From the NCBI RefSeq assembly GCF_014784055.1, contig NZ_CP061813.1:1141501-1205500 (forward strand): DNA of 64,000 nt, read 5' to 3'. Positions 18,555 through 28,800 of the stretch are shown piece after piece (the stretch's first letter is position 1; the number at the start of each line of letters is the position of its first letter). A program made the translations under genes and the position numbers. The notes beneath the pieces were generated by a model. The model was not told where the DNA came from. It worked only from the letters and a program-made list of their open reading frames with translations, and searched no databases. Source of the DNA: Polaribacter haliotis (GTDB taxonomy: Bacteria > Bacteroidota > Bacteroidia > Flavobacteriales > Flavobacteriaceae).

Positions 18555-18591
18555 TAGTTAAATAACTATTGTAGCCACAAGTATATCAAAC

Positions 18592-18633
18592 AAAAAAGCA
18601 TCCAATTTCTAAACTGAGAATTGGATGCTTTTT
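18592..18633. terminator. Bidirectional terminator between protease gene and carB
   Basis: AAAAGCATCCAATTTCT pairs with AGAATTGGATGCTTTT across a short loop, with A-run and T-run on the two sides. It serves the convergent protease and carB genes. Confidence 0.9.
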
Positions 18634-18653
18634 AAATATAAATTAAACCTTAC

Positions 18654-21509
18654 TTATTTATTCAAGTACATTTTTCGTCTTGCATATAAATCGTAAAATT
18701 CATCGTCTTTTAAACTATCTATAAATAAGATACTTTCTCCAGTAGATTTCATTTCTGGTCCAAGTTTCTTATTTACATTCGGAAACTTATTAAAAGAAAA
18801 AACAGGTTGCTTAATTGCATAACCATCTAATTGCGGATTGAAAGTAAAATCTGTTACTTTATTATGACCCAACATTACTTTTGTTGCATAATTTACATAC
18901 GGTTCTTTGTATGCTTTTGCGATAAAAGGAACTGTTCTTGATGCTCTTGGGTTTGCTTCAATAATATAAACAATATCATCTTTTATAGCAAACTGAACAT
19001 TTATTAAACCAACAGTTTTTAATTCTCTTGCAATCGTATGTGTGTGATCTTTAATTTGTTGCATTACAAACTCACCTAAATTAAAGGCAGGTAAAGTTGC
19101 ATTAGAATCACCTGAATGAATTCCACAAGGTTCTATATGCTCCATTATACCTATAATGTACACATTTCCATCAGCATCGCAAATTGCATCTGCCTCTGCT
19201 TCAATTGCACCATCTAAATAGTGATCTAACAATAATTTGTTGCCTGGCATTCTACCTAGTAAATCTACAACATGCTCTACTAATTCTTCTTTGTTGATAA
19301 CGATTTTCATTCCCTGTCCTCCTAAAACGTACGAAGGTCTTACCAAAATTGGGAAATCTAATTCATCCGCTAATTTTAAAGCCTCGTCTGCAGTTTCTGC
19401 GATTCCGAATTCTGGATAAGGAATTTTATTATCTTTTAACATTGCTGAAAATCTTCCTCTATCTTCTGCTATATCCAAAGCTTCAAAAGAAGTACCGATA
19501 ATTTTAATTCCGTATTTCGTTAACTTTTCTGCTAATTTTAAAGCAGTTTGCCCACCTAATTGTACAATAACTCCTTCTGGTTTTTCATGACGAATAATGT
19601 CGTAAATATGTTCCCAGAAAACTGGTTCGAAATATAATTTGTCTGCAGTATCGAAATCTGTAGAAACCGTTTCTGGATTACAGTTAATCATAATTGTTTC
19701 ATAACCACATTCTGCAGCTGCTAAAACCCCATGCACACAACAATAATCGAACTCAATTCCTTGTCCGATTCTATTTGGCCCAGAACCTAAAACAATAATT
19801 TTCTTTTTATCTGTAACAATACTTTCGTTTGCAATGATTATATCTCCATCTGCTGTTTCAATTTCATTTTCAAACGTTGAATAATAATAAGGAGTCTTCG
19901 CTTTAAATTCAGCAGCACAAGTATCTACCAATTTAAAAACACGTTGTACTTTTAATTCTTCTCTTTTCGTATATACTTCACTTTCCAAACAGCTTAACAT
20001 GTGTGCTATTTGTCTATCTCCATAACCTTTTTGCTTTGCTTCTAACAATAAATCTCTCTGAATTGTATCAATTGTATAAGTAGAAATTTCTTTCTGTAAT
20101 TGAAATAATTCTTCATATTGTTTTAAATACCACATGTCAATTTTTGTGATATCATAAATTTGAGTCAATGGAATTCCTATTGCAATTGCATCGTAAATTG
20201 CAAAAACACGATCCCAACTTGCGTTGGTTAATTTCTCTATAATTTGGTTATAATCTGTGTAGCCTTTTCCATCTGCACCTAAACCATTTCTTTTAATTTC
20301 TAAAGACTGTGTTGCTTTGTGCAATGCTTCTTGGAACGAACGCCCTATTCCCATTACTTCTCCAACTGCTTTCATTTGTAAACCTAAAGTTCTGTCTGAA
20401 CCTTCGAATTTATCAAAATTCCAACGTGGTATTTTTACAATTACATAATCTAATGTTGGCTCAAATAAAGCAGATGTAGATTTTGTAATTCCGTTTTCTA
20501 ATTCATCTAAAGAATAACCAATGGCTAATTTTGTTGCTACTTTTGCAATAGGGTAACCTGTTGCTTTTGAAGCCAATGCAGATGAACGAGAAACTCTTGG
20601 ATTAATTTCAATTGCAATAATATCTTCTTTTTCGTCTGGCGAAACTGCAAATTGAACGTTACAACCACCTTCGAAATCTCCAATAGAACGCATCATTTTT
20701 ATTGCCATGTCACGCATTCTTTGATACGTTTTGTCAGACAATGTCATTGCAGGTGCTACTGTTATAGAATCTCCAGTATGAATTCCCATAGGATCCATAT
20801 TTTCGATAGAACAGATAATTACTACGTTATCGTTTTTGTCACGTAATAATTCTAATTCATATTCTTTCCAGCCCATCATGGCTTTGTCAATCATCACCTC
20901 ATGAATTGGAGATGCTTCTAAACCACGACTTAATAATTCATCAAAATCTTTTGGATCATAAACTATAGAAGCTCCTGCTCCACCTAAAGTATAAGAAGAA
21001 CGAATTACTAATGGAAAACCAAATTCTTGGGCAATTTCTTTTCCTTTTAAAAATGAAGTTGCTGTTGCTTGAGGTGCCATTGGCACATCAATCTTTAACA
21101 TTAACTCTCTAAACTGCTCTCTATCTTCTGTAATATTAATAGCATCTATATCTACACCTATTAATTTAACATCAAAATCTTTCCAAATTCCTTTATCATC
21201 TGCTTCAATACAAAGATTTAATGCAGTTTGCCCACCCATTGTTGGTAAAACAGCATCAATTTGCGGATGTTCTTTTAAAATTTGAATGATTGATTTTGTG
21301 GTAAGAGGCAACAAATAGATATGATCTGCCATTGAAGGGTCTGTCATAATTGTTGCAGGATTAGAATTTATTAGAATTGTTTCTATTCCATCTTCTCTTA
21401 ATGAACGTAAGGATTGTGAACCTGAATAATCGAATTCACAAGCTTGTCCAATGACAATTGGTCCAGATCCAATAATTAAAATTGATTTGAGGTCTTTTCT
21501 TTTTGGCAT
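18654..21509 (-). CDS. carB: Carbamoyl-phosphate synthase large subunit, short form
   Basis: CarB makes carbamoyl phosphate from bicarbonate, ATP and ammonia supplied by CarA, feeding pyrimidine and arginine synthesis. The 951 residues start M-P-K-R-K-D-L-K-S-I-L-I-I-G-S-G-P and show two ATP-grasp halves: the first with G-G-Q-T-A-L-N and E-I-N-P-R-V-S-R-S-S-A-L-A-S-K-A-T-G-Y, the second starting at K-K-I-I-V-L-G-S-G-P-N-R-I-G-Q-G and including E-A-N-P-R-A-S-R-T-V-P-F. It ends near D-L-Y-A-R-R-K-M-Y, about 120 residues before the end of the E. coli protein, so the C-terminal MGS allosteric domain is missing. This short form seems normal for flavobacteria. CarA is not in the window. Confidence 0.96.
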   Translation of the reverse strand: MPKRKDLKSILIIGSGPIVIGQACEFDYSGSQSLRSLREDGIETILINSNPATIMTDPSMADHIYLLPLTTKSIIQILKEHPQIDAVLPTMGGQTALNLCIEADDKGIWKDFDVKLIGVDIDAINITEDREQFRELMLKIDVPMAPQATATSFLKGKEIAQEFGFPLVIRSSYTLGGAGASIVYDPKDFDELLSRGLEASPIHEVMIDKAMMGWKEYELELLRDKNDNVVIICSIENMDPMGIHTGDSITVAPAMTLSDKTYQRMRDMAIKMMRSIGDFEGGCNVQFAVSPDEKEDIIAIEINPRVSRSSALASKATGYPIAKVATKLAIGYSLDELENGITKSTSALFEPTLDYVIVKIPRWNFDKFEGSDRTLGLQMKAVGEVMGIGRSFQEALHKATQSLEIKRNGLGADGKGYTDYNQIIEKLTNASWDRVFAIYDAIAIGIPLTQIYDITKIDMWYLKQYEELFQLQKEISTYTIDTIQRDLLLEAKQKGYGDRQIAHMLSCLESEVYTKREELKVQRVFKLVDTCAAEFKAKTPYYYSTFENEIETADGDIIIANESIVTDKKKIIVLGSGPNRIGQGIEFDYCCVHGVLAAAECGYETIMINCNPETVSTDFDTADKLYFEPVFWEHIYDIIRHEKPEGVIVQLGGQTALKLAEKLTKYGIKIIGTSFEALDIAEDRGRFSAMLKDNKIPYPEFGIAETADEALKLADELDFPILVRPSYVLGGQGMKIVINKEELVEHVVDLLGRMPGNKLLLDHYLDGAIEAEADAICDADGNVYIIGIMEHIEPCGIHSGDSNATLPAFNLGEFVMQQIKDHTHTIARELKTVGLINVQFAIKDDIVYIIEANPRASRTVPFIAKAYKEPYVNYATKVMLGHNKVTDFTFNPQLDGYAIKQPVFSFNKFPNVNKKLGPEMKSTGESILFIDSLKDDEFYDLYARRKMYLNK

Positions 21510-21561
21510 GTTAAGTTACTGTGTTTAATGAGTTTGTAAAAATAGTTAGCAGTTAGGTATA

Positions 21562-21595
21562 AAAAAAGGTGTTACTAAAAATAGTAACACCTTAA
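21562..21595 (-). terminator. Terminator after rpmH
   Basis: A perfect 12-bp stem (AAGGTGTTACTA with TAGTAACACCTT, loop AAAA). Read on the minus strand it is followed by seven T residues, so it ends the rpmH transcript before carB. Confidence 0.85.
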
Positions 21596-21620
21596 TTATT
21601 AACAATTGTTAATCATTATA

Positions 21621-21782
21621 TTATCTTTTATGTCTTGTTTCCGAAGACACAGAAATTTTCTTTCTTCCTTTTGCTCTTCTACGAGCTAAGACTTTTCTTC
21701 CATTAGCAGAAGCCATTCTTTCTCTGAAACCGTGTTTGTTTCTTCTCTTTCTTTTCGATGGCTGATAAGTTCTTTTCGGCAT
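21621..21782 (-). CDS. rpmH: 50S ribosomal protein L34
   Basis: This 53-residue basic protein is below usual ORF cut-offs. Read on the minus strand from the ATG at 21782 it gives [20 protein letters not shown], then [20 protein letters not shown], the hallmark sequence of bacterial L34. A C-terminal tail of about 11 residues ([11 protein letters not shown]) extends past the usual bacterial end, as in other Bacteroidota. It is monocistronic, with a near-consensus promoter upstream and a strong terminator downstream. Confidence 0.97.
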   Translation of the reverse strand: MPKRTYQPSKRKRRNKHGFRERMASANGRKVLARRRAKGRKKISVSSETRHKR

Positions 21783-21853
21783 TATATGTATTTTTAAATG
21801 ACTTCTTTAATATTTTTTTTGCTCAATGAATTTTACCTCATTTAAAGCGTGGG

Positions 21854-21884
21854 CAAATATACAACTGTTTTTATTTTTGACAAA
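21854..21884 (-). promoter_or_regulatory. Promoter of rpmH (TTTG-N19-TATATTTG)
   Basis: On the minus strand TTTG (21884-21881) is followed after exactly 19 bases by TATATTTG (21861-21854), a full match to the Bacteroidota -33/-7 consensus. The leader to the rpmH ATG is about 65 bases. Confidence 0.85.
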
Positions 21885-21960
21885 CACAATTTGAAAAAAA
21901 ATTGAAATATTTTTTACTTGTACAAAACTACAATTTTTAGAAATGTTTTTACCTTTTTTA

Positions 21961-21991
21961 TTTGACAGAATTTTTAGAGTTAGTACTTTTG
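21961..21991 (+). promoter_or_regulatory. Promoter of pyrG (TTTG-N19-TACTTTTG)
   Basis: TTTG at 21961-21964 and TACTTTTG at 21984-21991 are separated by 19 bases, matching the Bacteroidota consensus. The site covers part of the upstream extension of the pyrG frame, which shows that translation starts at the ATG at 22010, not at the TTG at 21962. Confidence 0.82.
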
Positions 21992-22009
21992 CGCAAACCT
22001 AAGAATACC

Positions 22010-23623
22010 ATGAGTAATACTAAATACGTTTTTGTAACAGGAGGCGTAACTTCATCACTTGGAAAAGGAATTATTGCAGCATCTTTAGCAAAACTATTGC
22101 AAGAAAGAGGCTTTTCTGTAACCATTCAAAAATTAGACCCGTACATTAATATAGATCCAGGAACACTAAATCCTTACGAACATGGCGAATGTTATGTAAC
22201 TGACGATGGTGCAGAAACCGATTTAGACTTAGGTCATTACGAACGTTATTTAAACATCCCAACGTCTCAAGCAAACAATGTTACTACTGGTAGAATTTAT
22301 CAATCTGTAATAAATAAAGAGCGAAAAGGAGAGTTTTTAGGAAAAACAGTACAAGTTATTCCTCATATTACGGATGAGATAAAACGTAGAATTCAGCTTT
22401 TAGGTGAAACTGGCGATTACGATATTGTAATTACAGAAATTGGTGGAACTGTAGGTGACATCGAATCTTTACCTTATGTAGAGTCTGTTAGACAACTTCT
22501 TTGGGAAAAAGGAGAAGAAAATGCGATTGTTATTCATTTAACTTTGGTGCCTTATTTAGCGGCTGCAGGTGAACTGAAAACGAAACCAACACAACATTCA
22601 GTAAAAATGTTGATGCAAAGTGGTGTGAGTCCAGATATATTAGTTTGTAGAACAGAACACGAAATCTCTGACGATATTAAACGTAAACTAGCATTATTCT
22701 GTAATGTAAAGAAAGAAGATGTTATACAATCTATAGATGCAGAAACAATTTACGATGTACCTAACTTAATGTTAGAGCAAGGTTTAGACACAGTTGTTTT
22801 AAATAAATTAAAACTTTCTTCGAAAGGTGAGCCAGAATTAAAGGTTTGGAATAACTTCTTAAGAAAACATAAAAACCCAAAACACGAAGTAGAAATTGCT
22901 TTAATTGGTAAATATGTAGAGTTGCACGATTCCTACAAATCAATTACAGAAGCATTTATTCATGCAGGTTCTTCTAACGAAACGAAAGTAAAAGTACGTT
23001 GGGTGCACTCAGAAAGTTTAACTCCTAAAAATGCCGAAAAGAAATTAAAAGGTGTAAACGGAATTTTAGTGGCTCCAGGATTTGGAGACAGAGGAATTGA
23101 AGGAAAAATTAGAGCTGTAAGATATGCTCGTGAAAACAATATTCCTTTCTTCGGAATTTGTTTAGGTATGCAAATGGCGGTTATAGAATATGCTAGAAAT
23201 GTTCTTAATCTTGAAGGTGTTTCTTCTTCAGAAATGAATAAAAGTGCAAAACACCCTGTTATTAATTTAATGGAAAGTCAAGAAAATGTAACCGAAAAAG
23301 GTGGCACAATGCGTTTAGGTGCTTGGGATTGTGAATTAAAGCAGGGTTCTAAAGCATATGATGCATATAAATCAGAAAATATTAGTGAACGCCACAGACA
23401 TAGATATGAGTTTAACAATGCTTATTTAGAGCAAATTGAAGCTGCTGGAATGAAAGCTGCAGGAATAAACCCGAAAACTGGTTTGGTAGAAGTAGTAGAG
23501 ATTCCTACACACCCTTGGTTTGTTGGGGTGCAGTATCATCCTGAATATAAAAGTACGGTTTTAAAACCTCATCCTTTATTTGTAGATTTTATTAAAGCTT
23601 CTTTAAAGCAGTCGAAACTATAG
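22010..23623 (+). CDS. pyrG: CTP synthase
   Basis: CTP synthase aminates UTP to CTP using glutamine and ATP in the cytoplasm. The 537 residues from ATG 22010 start [20 protein letters not shown], the synthase P-loop. The C-terminal class I glutamine amidotransferase has the nucleophile motif F-F-G-I-C-L-G-M-Q and the catalytic H-P-E in Q-Y-H-P-E-Y-K-S. Length is the normal one for the family. The frame is open 16 codons further up from a TTG, but the promoter lies there. It is followed by a REP-like hairpin, with yidC next on the same strand. Confidence 0.98.
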   Translation: MSNTKYVFVTGGVTSSLGKGIIAASLAKLLQERGFSVTIQKLDPYINIDPGTLNPYEHGECYVTDDGAETDLDLGHYERYLNIPTSQANNVTTGRIYQSVINKERKGEFLGKTVQVIPHITDEIKRRIQLLGETGDYDIVITEIGGTVGDIESLPYVESVRQLLWEKGEENAIVIHLTLVPYLAAAGELKTKPTQHSVKMLMQSGVSPDILVCRTEHEISDDIKRKLALFCNVKKEDVIQSIDAETIYDVPNLMLEQGLDTVVLNKLKLSSKGEPELKVWNNFLRKHKNPKHEVEIALIGKYVELHDSYKSITEAFIHAGSSNETKVKVRWVHSESLTPKNAEKKLKGVNGILVAPGFGDRGIEGKIRAVRYARENNIPFFGICLGMQMAVIEYARNVLNLEGVSSSEMNKSAKHPVINLMESQENVTEKGGTMRLGAWDCELKQGSKAYDAYKSENISERHRHRYEFNNAYLEQIEAAGMKAAGINPKTGLVEVVEIPTHPWFVGVQYHPEYKSTVLKPHPLFVDFIKASLKQSKL

Positions 23624-23630
23624 TTTGTTA

Positions 23631-23673
23631 GATCGAGCACAGTCGAAACCTAAACTTTTCGACTGCGCTCGAA
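23631..23673. repeat. REP-like hairpin in the pyrG-yidC gap
   Basis: TCGAGCACAGTCGAAA (from 23633) pairs imperfectly with TTTTCGACTGCGCTCGA (from 23656), leaving a short loop. The half CTTTTCGACTGCGCTCGA resembles a short GC-richer repeat that I recall as dispersed between genes in many flavobacteria. It stands out from the AT-rich surroundings. It may also act as a weak terminator or mRNA-stabilising hairpin for pyrG. Confidence 0.6.
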
Positions 23674-23827
23674 GAGACATTCTAAAACGGAATACTATTT
23701 GAACTATTAAACTCATCAACAATAATCACAGCAAAATCAACATAAAACAATACTGTTTTGCTACATTTGTCGCTTTTTACTTTATTAAGAAGTCTAAAAA
23801 TGACAAATTGACATTTTAAAATAACAC

Positions 23828-25723
23828 ATGGAACAAAAAAAATTCGACTTCAATTCTTTTATTGGAATGATTTTATTAGGAGGAATCATTCTTTGGTGGA
23901 TGAACACCAATAGTCCTGAACCTGAAATAACTACAGACACAAACACCACACAAATTGTAGATTCTACAAATGCCATAAATAACACAACTACAAGTACAAC
24001 TGTTAACGAAACCGCTTTCGAAAACGATTCTATAAAGCAACTAGCGTTAAAAAATAAATTGGGTGCTTTCGCTCAAAGTGCAATTAGCGCTACTGAAGGT
24101 GTTACTGTTTTAGAAAATGAAGTTGTTAAACTAACAATCGATAATAAAGGAGGACAAATTAAAGAGGCTTTAATTAAGAACTTTAAAACCTACGATTCTC
24201 TTCCTTTATATATGATTAAAGACAATAATGCGTCTTTTAACATTAATTTTGGAACGACAGATAATAGAATTTTAAACACGAAAGATTTATTTTTCCAACC
24301 AACAGTTACTAAAAATGGCGAAAACCAAGTTGTTTCTTTAAAGTTGAAAGTTTCAGAAACTCAGTTTTTAGAATACAGATACGAAATGAAACCTAAACAT
24401 TATTTGGTGAATTTTTCTATTCGTTCTCAAGGTTTAGGAAATGTAATTAACTCTTCGAACCCTATTAATTTAGACTGGACTTTAGACGGTTATCGTCACG
24501 AAAAAAGTTTAAAAACAGAGAATACCATGTATTCTTACTACTACTACAAAGCAGACGACGAAGTAGATTATATAAATGCTGGAAAATCGGAGGTAATAAA
24601 CGATTTAGATTGGGTAGCATATAAGCAACACTTTTTTGCTTCGAGTTTACTTTCTGACAAACCTTTTAACAACGCAACAATTACTTCTACAGATTTAGTT
24701 AAAAATGAAGAAATTGATACTGTTTTTACAAAAAGATTCGAATTAAAAACACCTTTAGAGCTATCTAATGGAGAGTTAAATTATAATATGAAATGGTTTT
24801 ACGGACCTAATGATTATAATTTATTTAAATCAAAACAATTCGAAGGAACAGATTTGGCAGATTCATCTGATTTAGGTTGGGGAATTTTCGGTTTTTTAAA
24901 CAGAACCATCTTTTATCCTGTATTTAATTTCTTAAAAGGATTTTTAGGAAACTATGGTTTAATTATCATTTTAATGACCATTGTTGTTCGTTTAATAATG
25001 TCTCCTTTAGTTTATAAATCTTATTTATCTAGTGCTAAAATGAAGGTTATTCGTCCTGAATTAACAGCATTAAATGAAAAATATCCTGGAAAAGAAAACG
25101 CAATGAAACGCCAACAAGAAACCATGGCAATACAGCGAAAAGCAGGAGTTAGTATGATGTCTGGTTGTATACCTGCATTGTTGCAAATGCCAGTTTTCTT
25201 TGCATTATTTAAGTTTTTTCCAACAAATATTGCTTTAAGACAAGAAAACTTTTTATGGGCAAACGATTTATCTTCCTACGATACTATTTTTAAATTACCT
25301 TTTAAAATTCCATTTTATGGAGATCATGTAAGTTTATTTCCAATTTTGGCATCTGTTGCTATTTTCTTTTATATGAAAATGAACCAGAGCCAGCAAGCAA
25401 ACATGCAAGCACCACCTCAAGAAGGTATGCCAGATATGAGTAAGATGATGAAGTACATGATTTACTTCTCTCCAATTATGATGTTGTTTTTCTTTAACAA
25501 CTATGCAAGTAGTTTAAGTTTGTATTATTTTGTTTCTAACTTATTAACCATTGCAATTATGTTGGTAATTAAGAATTTTGTTATCGATGAAGATAAAATT
25601 CATGCACAAATCGAAGAAAATAAAAAACGCCCAGAAAAGAAAAAAAGTAAGTTTAGAGAACGTATAGATTCTGCTATGAAACAAGCGCAAGAACAACAAG
25701 CACAACAAAAGAAAAGAAAATAA
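23828..25723 (+). CDS. yidC: Membrane protein insertase YidC
   Basis: YidC inserts and folds inner-membrane proteins, alone or with SecYEG. The 631 residues begin with a TM helix (F-I-G-M-I-L-L-G-G-I-I-L-W-W-M), then a linker rich in Thr and Asn, the large periplasmic beta domain (about 80-340), and the conserved five-TM core from Y-G-L-I-I-I-L-M-T-I-V-V-R. The hydrophilic-groove region shows P-L-V-Y-K-S-Y-L-S-S-A-K-M and the last helices show Y-Y-F-V-S-N-L-L-T-I. The C-terminal tail is Lys and Gln-rich (Q-A-Q-E-Q-Q-A-Q-Q-K-K-R-K), typical for ribosome contact. A possible -7 element TACATTTG lies at 23762-23769. Confidence 0.97.
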   Translation: MEQKKFDFNSFIGMILLGGIILWWMNTNSPEPEITTDTNTTQIVDSTNAINNTTTSTTVNETAFENDSIKQLALKNKLGAFAQSAISATEGVTVLENEVVKLTIDNKGGQIKEALIKNFKTYDSLPLYMIKDNNASFNINFGTTDNRILNTKDLFFQPTVTKNGENQVVSLKLKVSETQFLEYRYEMKPKHYLVNFSIRSQGLGNVINSSNPINLDWTLDGYRHEKSLKTENTMYSYYYYKADDEVDYINAGKSEVINDLDWVAYKQHFFASSLLSDKPFNNATITSTDLVKNEEIDTVFTKRFELKTPLELSNGELNYNMKWFYGPNDYNLFKSKQFEGTDLADSSDLGWGIFGFLNRTIFYPVFNFLKGFLGNYGLIIILMTIVVRLIMSPLVYKSYLSSAKMKVIRPELTALNEKYPGKENAMKRQQETMAIQRKAGVSMMSGCIPALLQMPVFFALFKFFPTNIALRQENFLWANDLSSYDTIFKLPFKIPFYGDHVSLFPILASVAIFFYMKMNQSQQANMQAPPQEGMPDMSKMMKYMIYFSPIMMLFFFNNYASSLSLYYFVSNLLTIAIMLVIKNFVIDEDKIHAQIEENKKRPEKKKSKFRERIDSAMKQAQEQQAQQKKRK

Positions 25724-25739
25724 TTTTCTGCAAATAATG

Positions 25740-25771
25740 AAAGTCCAAACGTAAAAGTTTGGACTTTTTTT
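25740..25771 (+). terminator. Terminator after yidC
   Basis: AAAGTCCAAAC pairs perfectly with GTTTGGACTTT, with a GTAAAA loop and a following T-run. It lies 16 bases after the yidC stop. Confidence 0.9.
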
Positions 25772-25863
25772 GTGTTCAAATTTTATTGTTTGAAAAAAAT
25801 GAATATATTAGCATCAATTATAGGATTGTAAAATCTGGTAATAACCCCTAAAATAATTACTTT

Positions 25864-28800
25864 ATGACCCCTAAATCTAAAAGTAAGTGGTATTTCGTAC
25901 CATTTATAATGCTATTTATTAGTTTAAATAGTTACGCTCAAACAACAATTTTATCGGAAAATTTCTCATCTGCCTCTGGCACAAATCCTCCAACTGGATG
26001 GACAAATGTTAGAAACAGTGGAAATACCGGACAAATATGGAATTTCAACGATACAAACCCTAATATAACCACTGGAGGTTTTAGTGGTAATTATGCGATT
26101 TTAGATAGTGATGGTTATGGAAATGGAAGCTCTCAAAATGTAACATTAACTTCTCCTTCATTTAACGCAAGTTCTTACAACACTCTAACATTAAGTTTCA
26201 ATAATCAATTTAGATTTTATACTAATGGAGAAAGTGGAACTATAGAAGTTTTTAATGGTTCTAATTGGATTACAGTCGATACATATACATCTAATACAAA
26301 TTACCCAACCCCAGCATTAAGAACATATAACATTTTAGCAGCAGCAAATGGAGCAACAAATGCTAGAGTTCGTTTTACATATGTAGGTTCTTGGGGCTAT
26401 TGGTGGGCGATAGATAATGTTAAAGTGGAAGGCACCTCTTCTACACCAAAAATACCAATTACAATAACTGCAACAGCAAATACAAAGCAAGAAGGAGATG
26501 CAGACCCTACTTTAAATTATACAATAACTTCTGGAACTTTAGATAGTGGAGACACTTCATTAACTGGTAGTTTATCAAGAACTGCTGGCGAAGCAATTGG
26601 TGCATACAATATTACCCAAGGAACTGTAACTAATGCAAATAACCCTAAATATAACATAACTTTTGTATCTGCATTGTTTACAATTACTGCAAAAGATACT
26701 GATGGAGATGGCTATGAAGACAGCGTAGATATTGATGATGATAATGATGGAATATTGGATACAGACGAAAATTGTGTGATTCCAGGAGCAGCAACTCCAA
26801 CTGTAGATGCTGAAACTTGGGTTGATGGTGATTATAGTATTTTTGGAATTGGAAACAATACAAACGGATTAGGTTATAGAGAATCTGGTTTTCAACAAGC
26901 AGCGTATCAAAGAGGAATTGGTTTGACTGTTTTAGACGATTCTTCTACAAATTATGTAACAGAAAGTCCAACCTCTTCTTCTTCTCCCCTTTCTCTGAAC
27001 GATAAGGTTTATTTTGGAACAAACCCAACAACATCAAGTAACGATGGTGTGGTTACTTTTACCTCTACATACTATTCTCCAGATTACGTAAACAACCCTG
27101 GTTCAACACCAGACATTGGTTGTTCTTCAACTCCAAATGGAAGAAATTCCGAATTAAGAACAACTACAAGTAGCGAATTTTCTTCTGGGAATTCATCTAG
27201 AGCAATTTATGTAGTTCCAGAAAGAGCCTCAACAACTGGAGATTCCTATTCCGTAAATATTGCATTTAGCACCCCTATTTATGCTTTTAGTTTCGACATA
27301 AATGACGTTTTCGATACAAATGGTTCGTCTGACTTAGAATATACTTTAGAAGTTTTTGCAGACGGAAAGTTATTGGCATTTATGAAAGCAGATAATTTCG
27401 GAAACGATGTTGCAGGAACAATGGAATTATACAGAGGAAATAAAACAACTTTAGAAAATGGAAGTATAAATATTGGAAATCAAACAGAAGCAACCATCGG
27501 TTTTATAAACTCAACAGCAATTAATAATGTTGAAATTAGAACAACTATTGTTAATGGTAGTACAGATGTTTGTGCAAGAGACGCACATGGTTTAGACAAT
27601 TTTGCATACGGAACTTCTGGTCAATCTTGTTTTGCAGACGATTTAGATGTAGATGGAGATGGAATAACAAACGATAAAGATTTAGATTCCGACAACGATG
27701 GTATTCCAGATAATATAGAAGCACAAACAACAATTGGTTATATCGCTCCAAATTATGCATACACTGCAAATGGTTTAGACACTGCTTATGGCACAGGTTT
27801 AGTTGCACAAAATACAGACGGAACTGGAAATGCAGATTATGTAGATTTCGATTCTGATGGAGATACTGTTTTTGATATAGTTGAAGTAGGTTTAGCTGCA
27901 AAAGACACAGATAGCGATGGTAAATCAAATGGAACTGTTGGAGACAATGGTTTAGATAACAGCCTATATGCTGCAGACGATTTTAGTGATGTAAATGCAA
28001 ACATAAATAACCCAACTCTTTTACAAGACTCAGATAATGATGCTTTAACTGTTGGAGATGTAGATTATAGAGATGCTCATAGCTCAGGAATTCCTATGAT
28101 TACTCAAATTTATAACGATGGTACAAGTCGAGTAATAGAAGTTACCAATATTCATACAACAAATTCAATTTTAGCAAACACTGTAAAATTGAATCTTTTC
28201 AGAAATAAAAATGGAGATCAAACAGGTATAGTACCAGATGTTACCTATTCAATTCCAACTCAGTTAGCACCAGGCACATCATTTTTAATTACAAATTCAG
28301 CTTCTGTATTTTCTGGAACTGTAAATAACGCGATTACGAATTTAAGTGGAGCAAACGATATATTAATATTTTCACATCCAAAAGGAATTTCATCTGGTAT
28401 TAACGATTGGAAAAATAGATATGAAACAACTTCTAATTTTGCAGATAATACAATTTATGTAAGAAATGATGAAGCTACAGAAAATAATAAAACGTTTACA
28501 GAAAGCGAATGGATTGCATTTGTAGAAGACGATTTAAACCCATATAGAGATATAGCTACTGGTGGTCCAGAAAGACATCCACATGCACCTATAATTTCTG
28601 AAGTAACAAGTGCTGTTTCCACATCTAATCTAAGTTTAGGAACACATAAAGTAAATCCTACAATTCGATTTGGTAATACTTGGTCTAATGGTTTTCCTGA
28701 TAAAACTAGACGTGTTATTATCAATCAAGATTATGCAACTACAACAGGTTTAACTGCAAGAAAACTTACCATAAATGCAAATCGAAAATTAACAATTACA

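Noticed and set aside
27551..27928. Minus-strand frame rich in His, Leu, Gln and Asn
   Set aside because: It is the antisense shadow of the TSP3 repeat region of giant paralog 1, with no start context or known motif.
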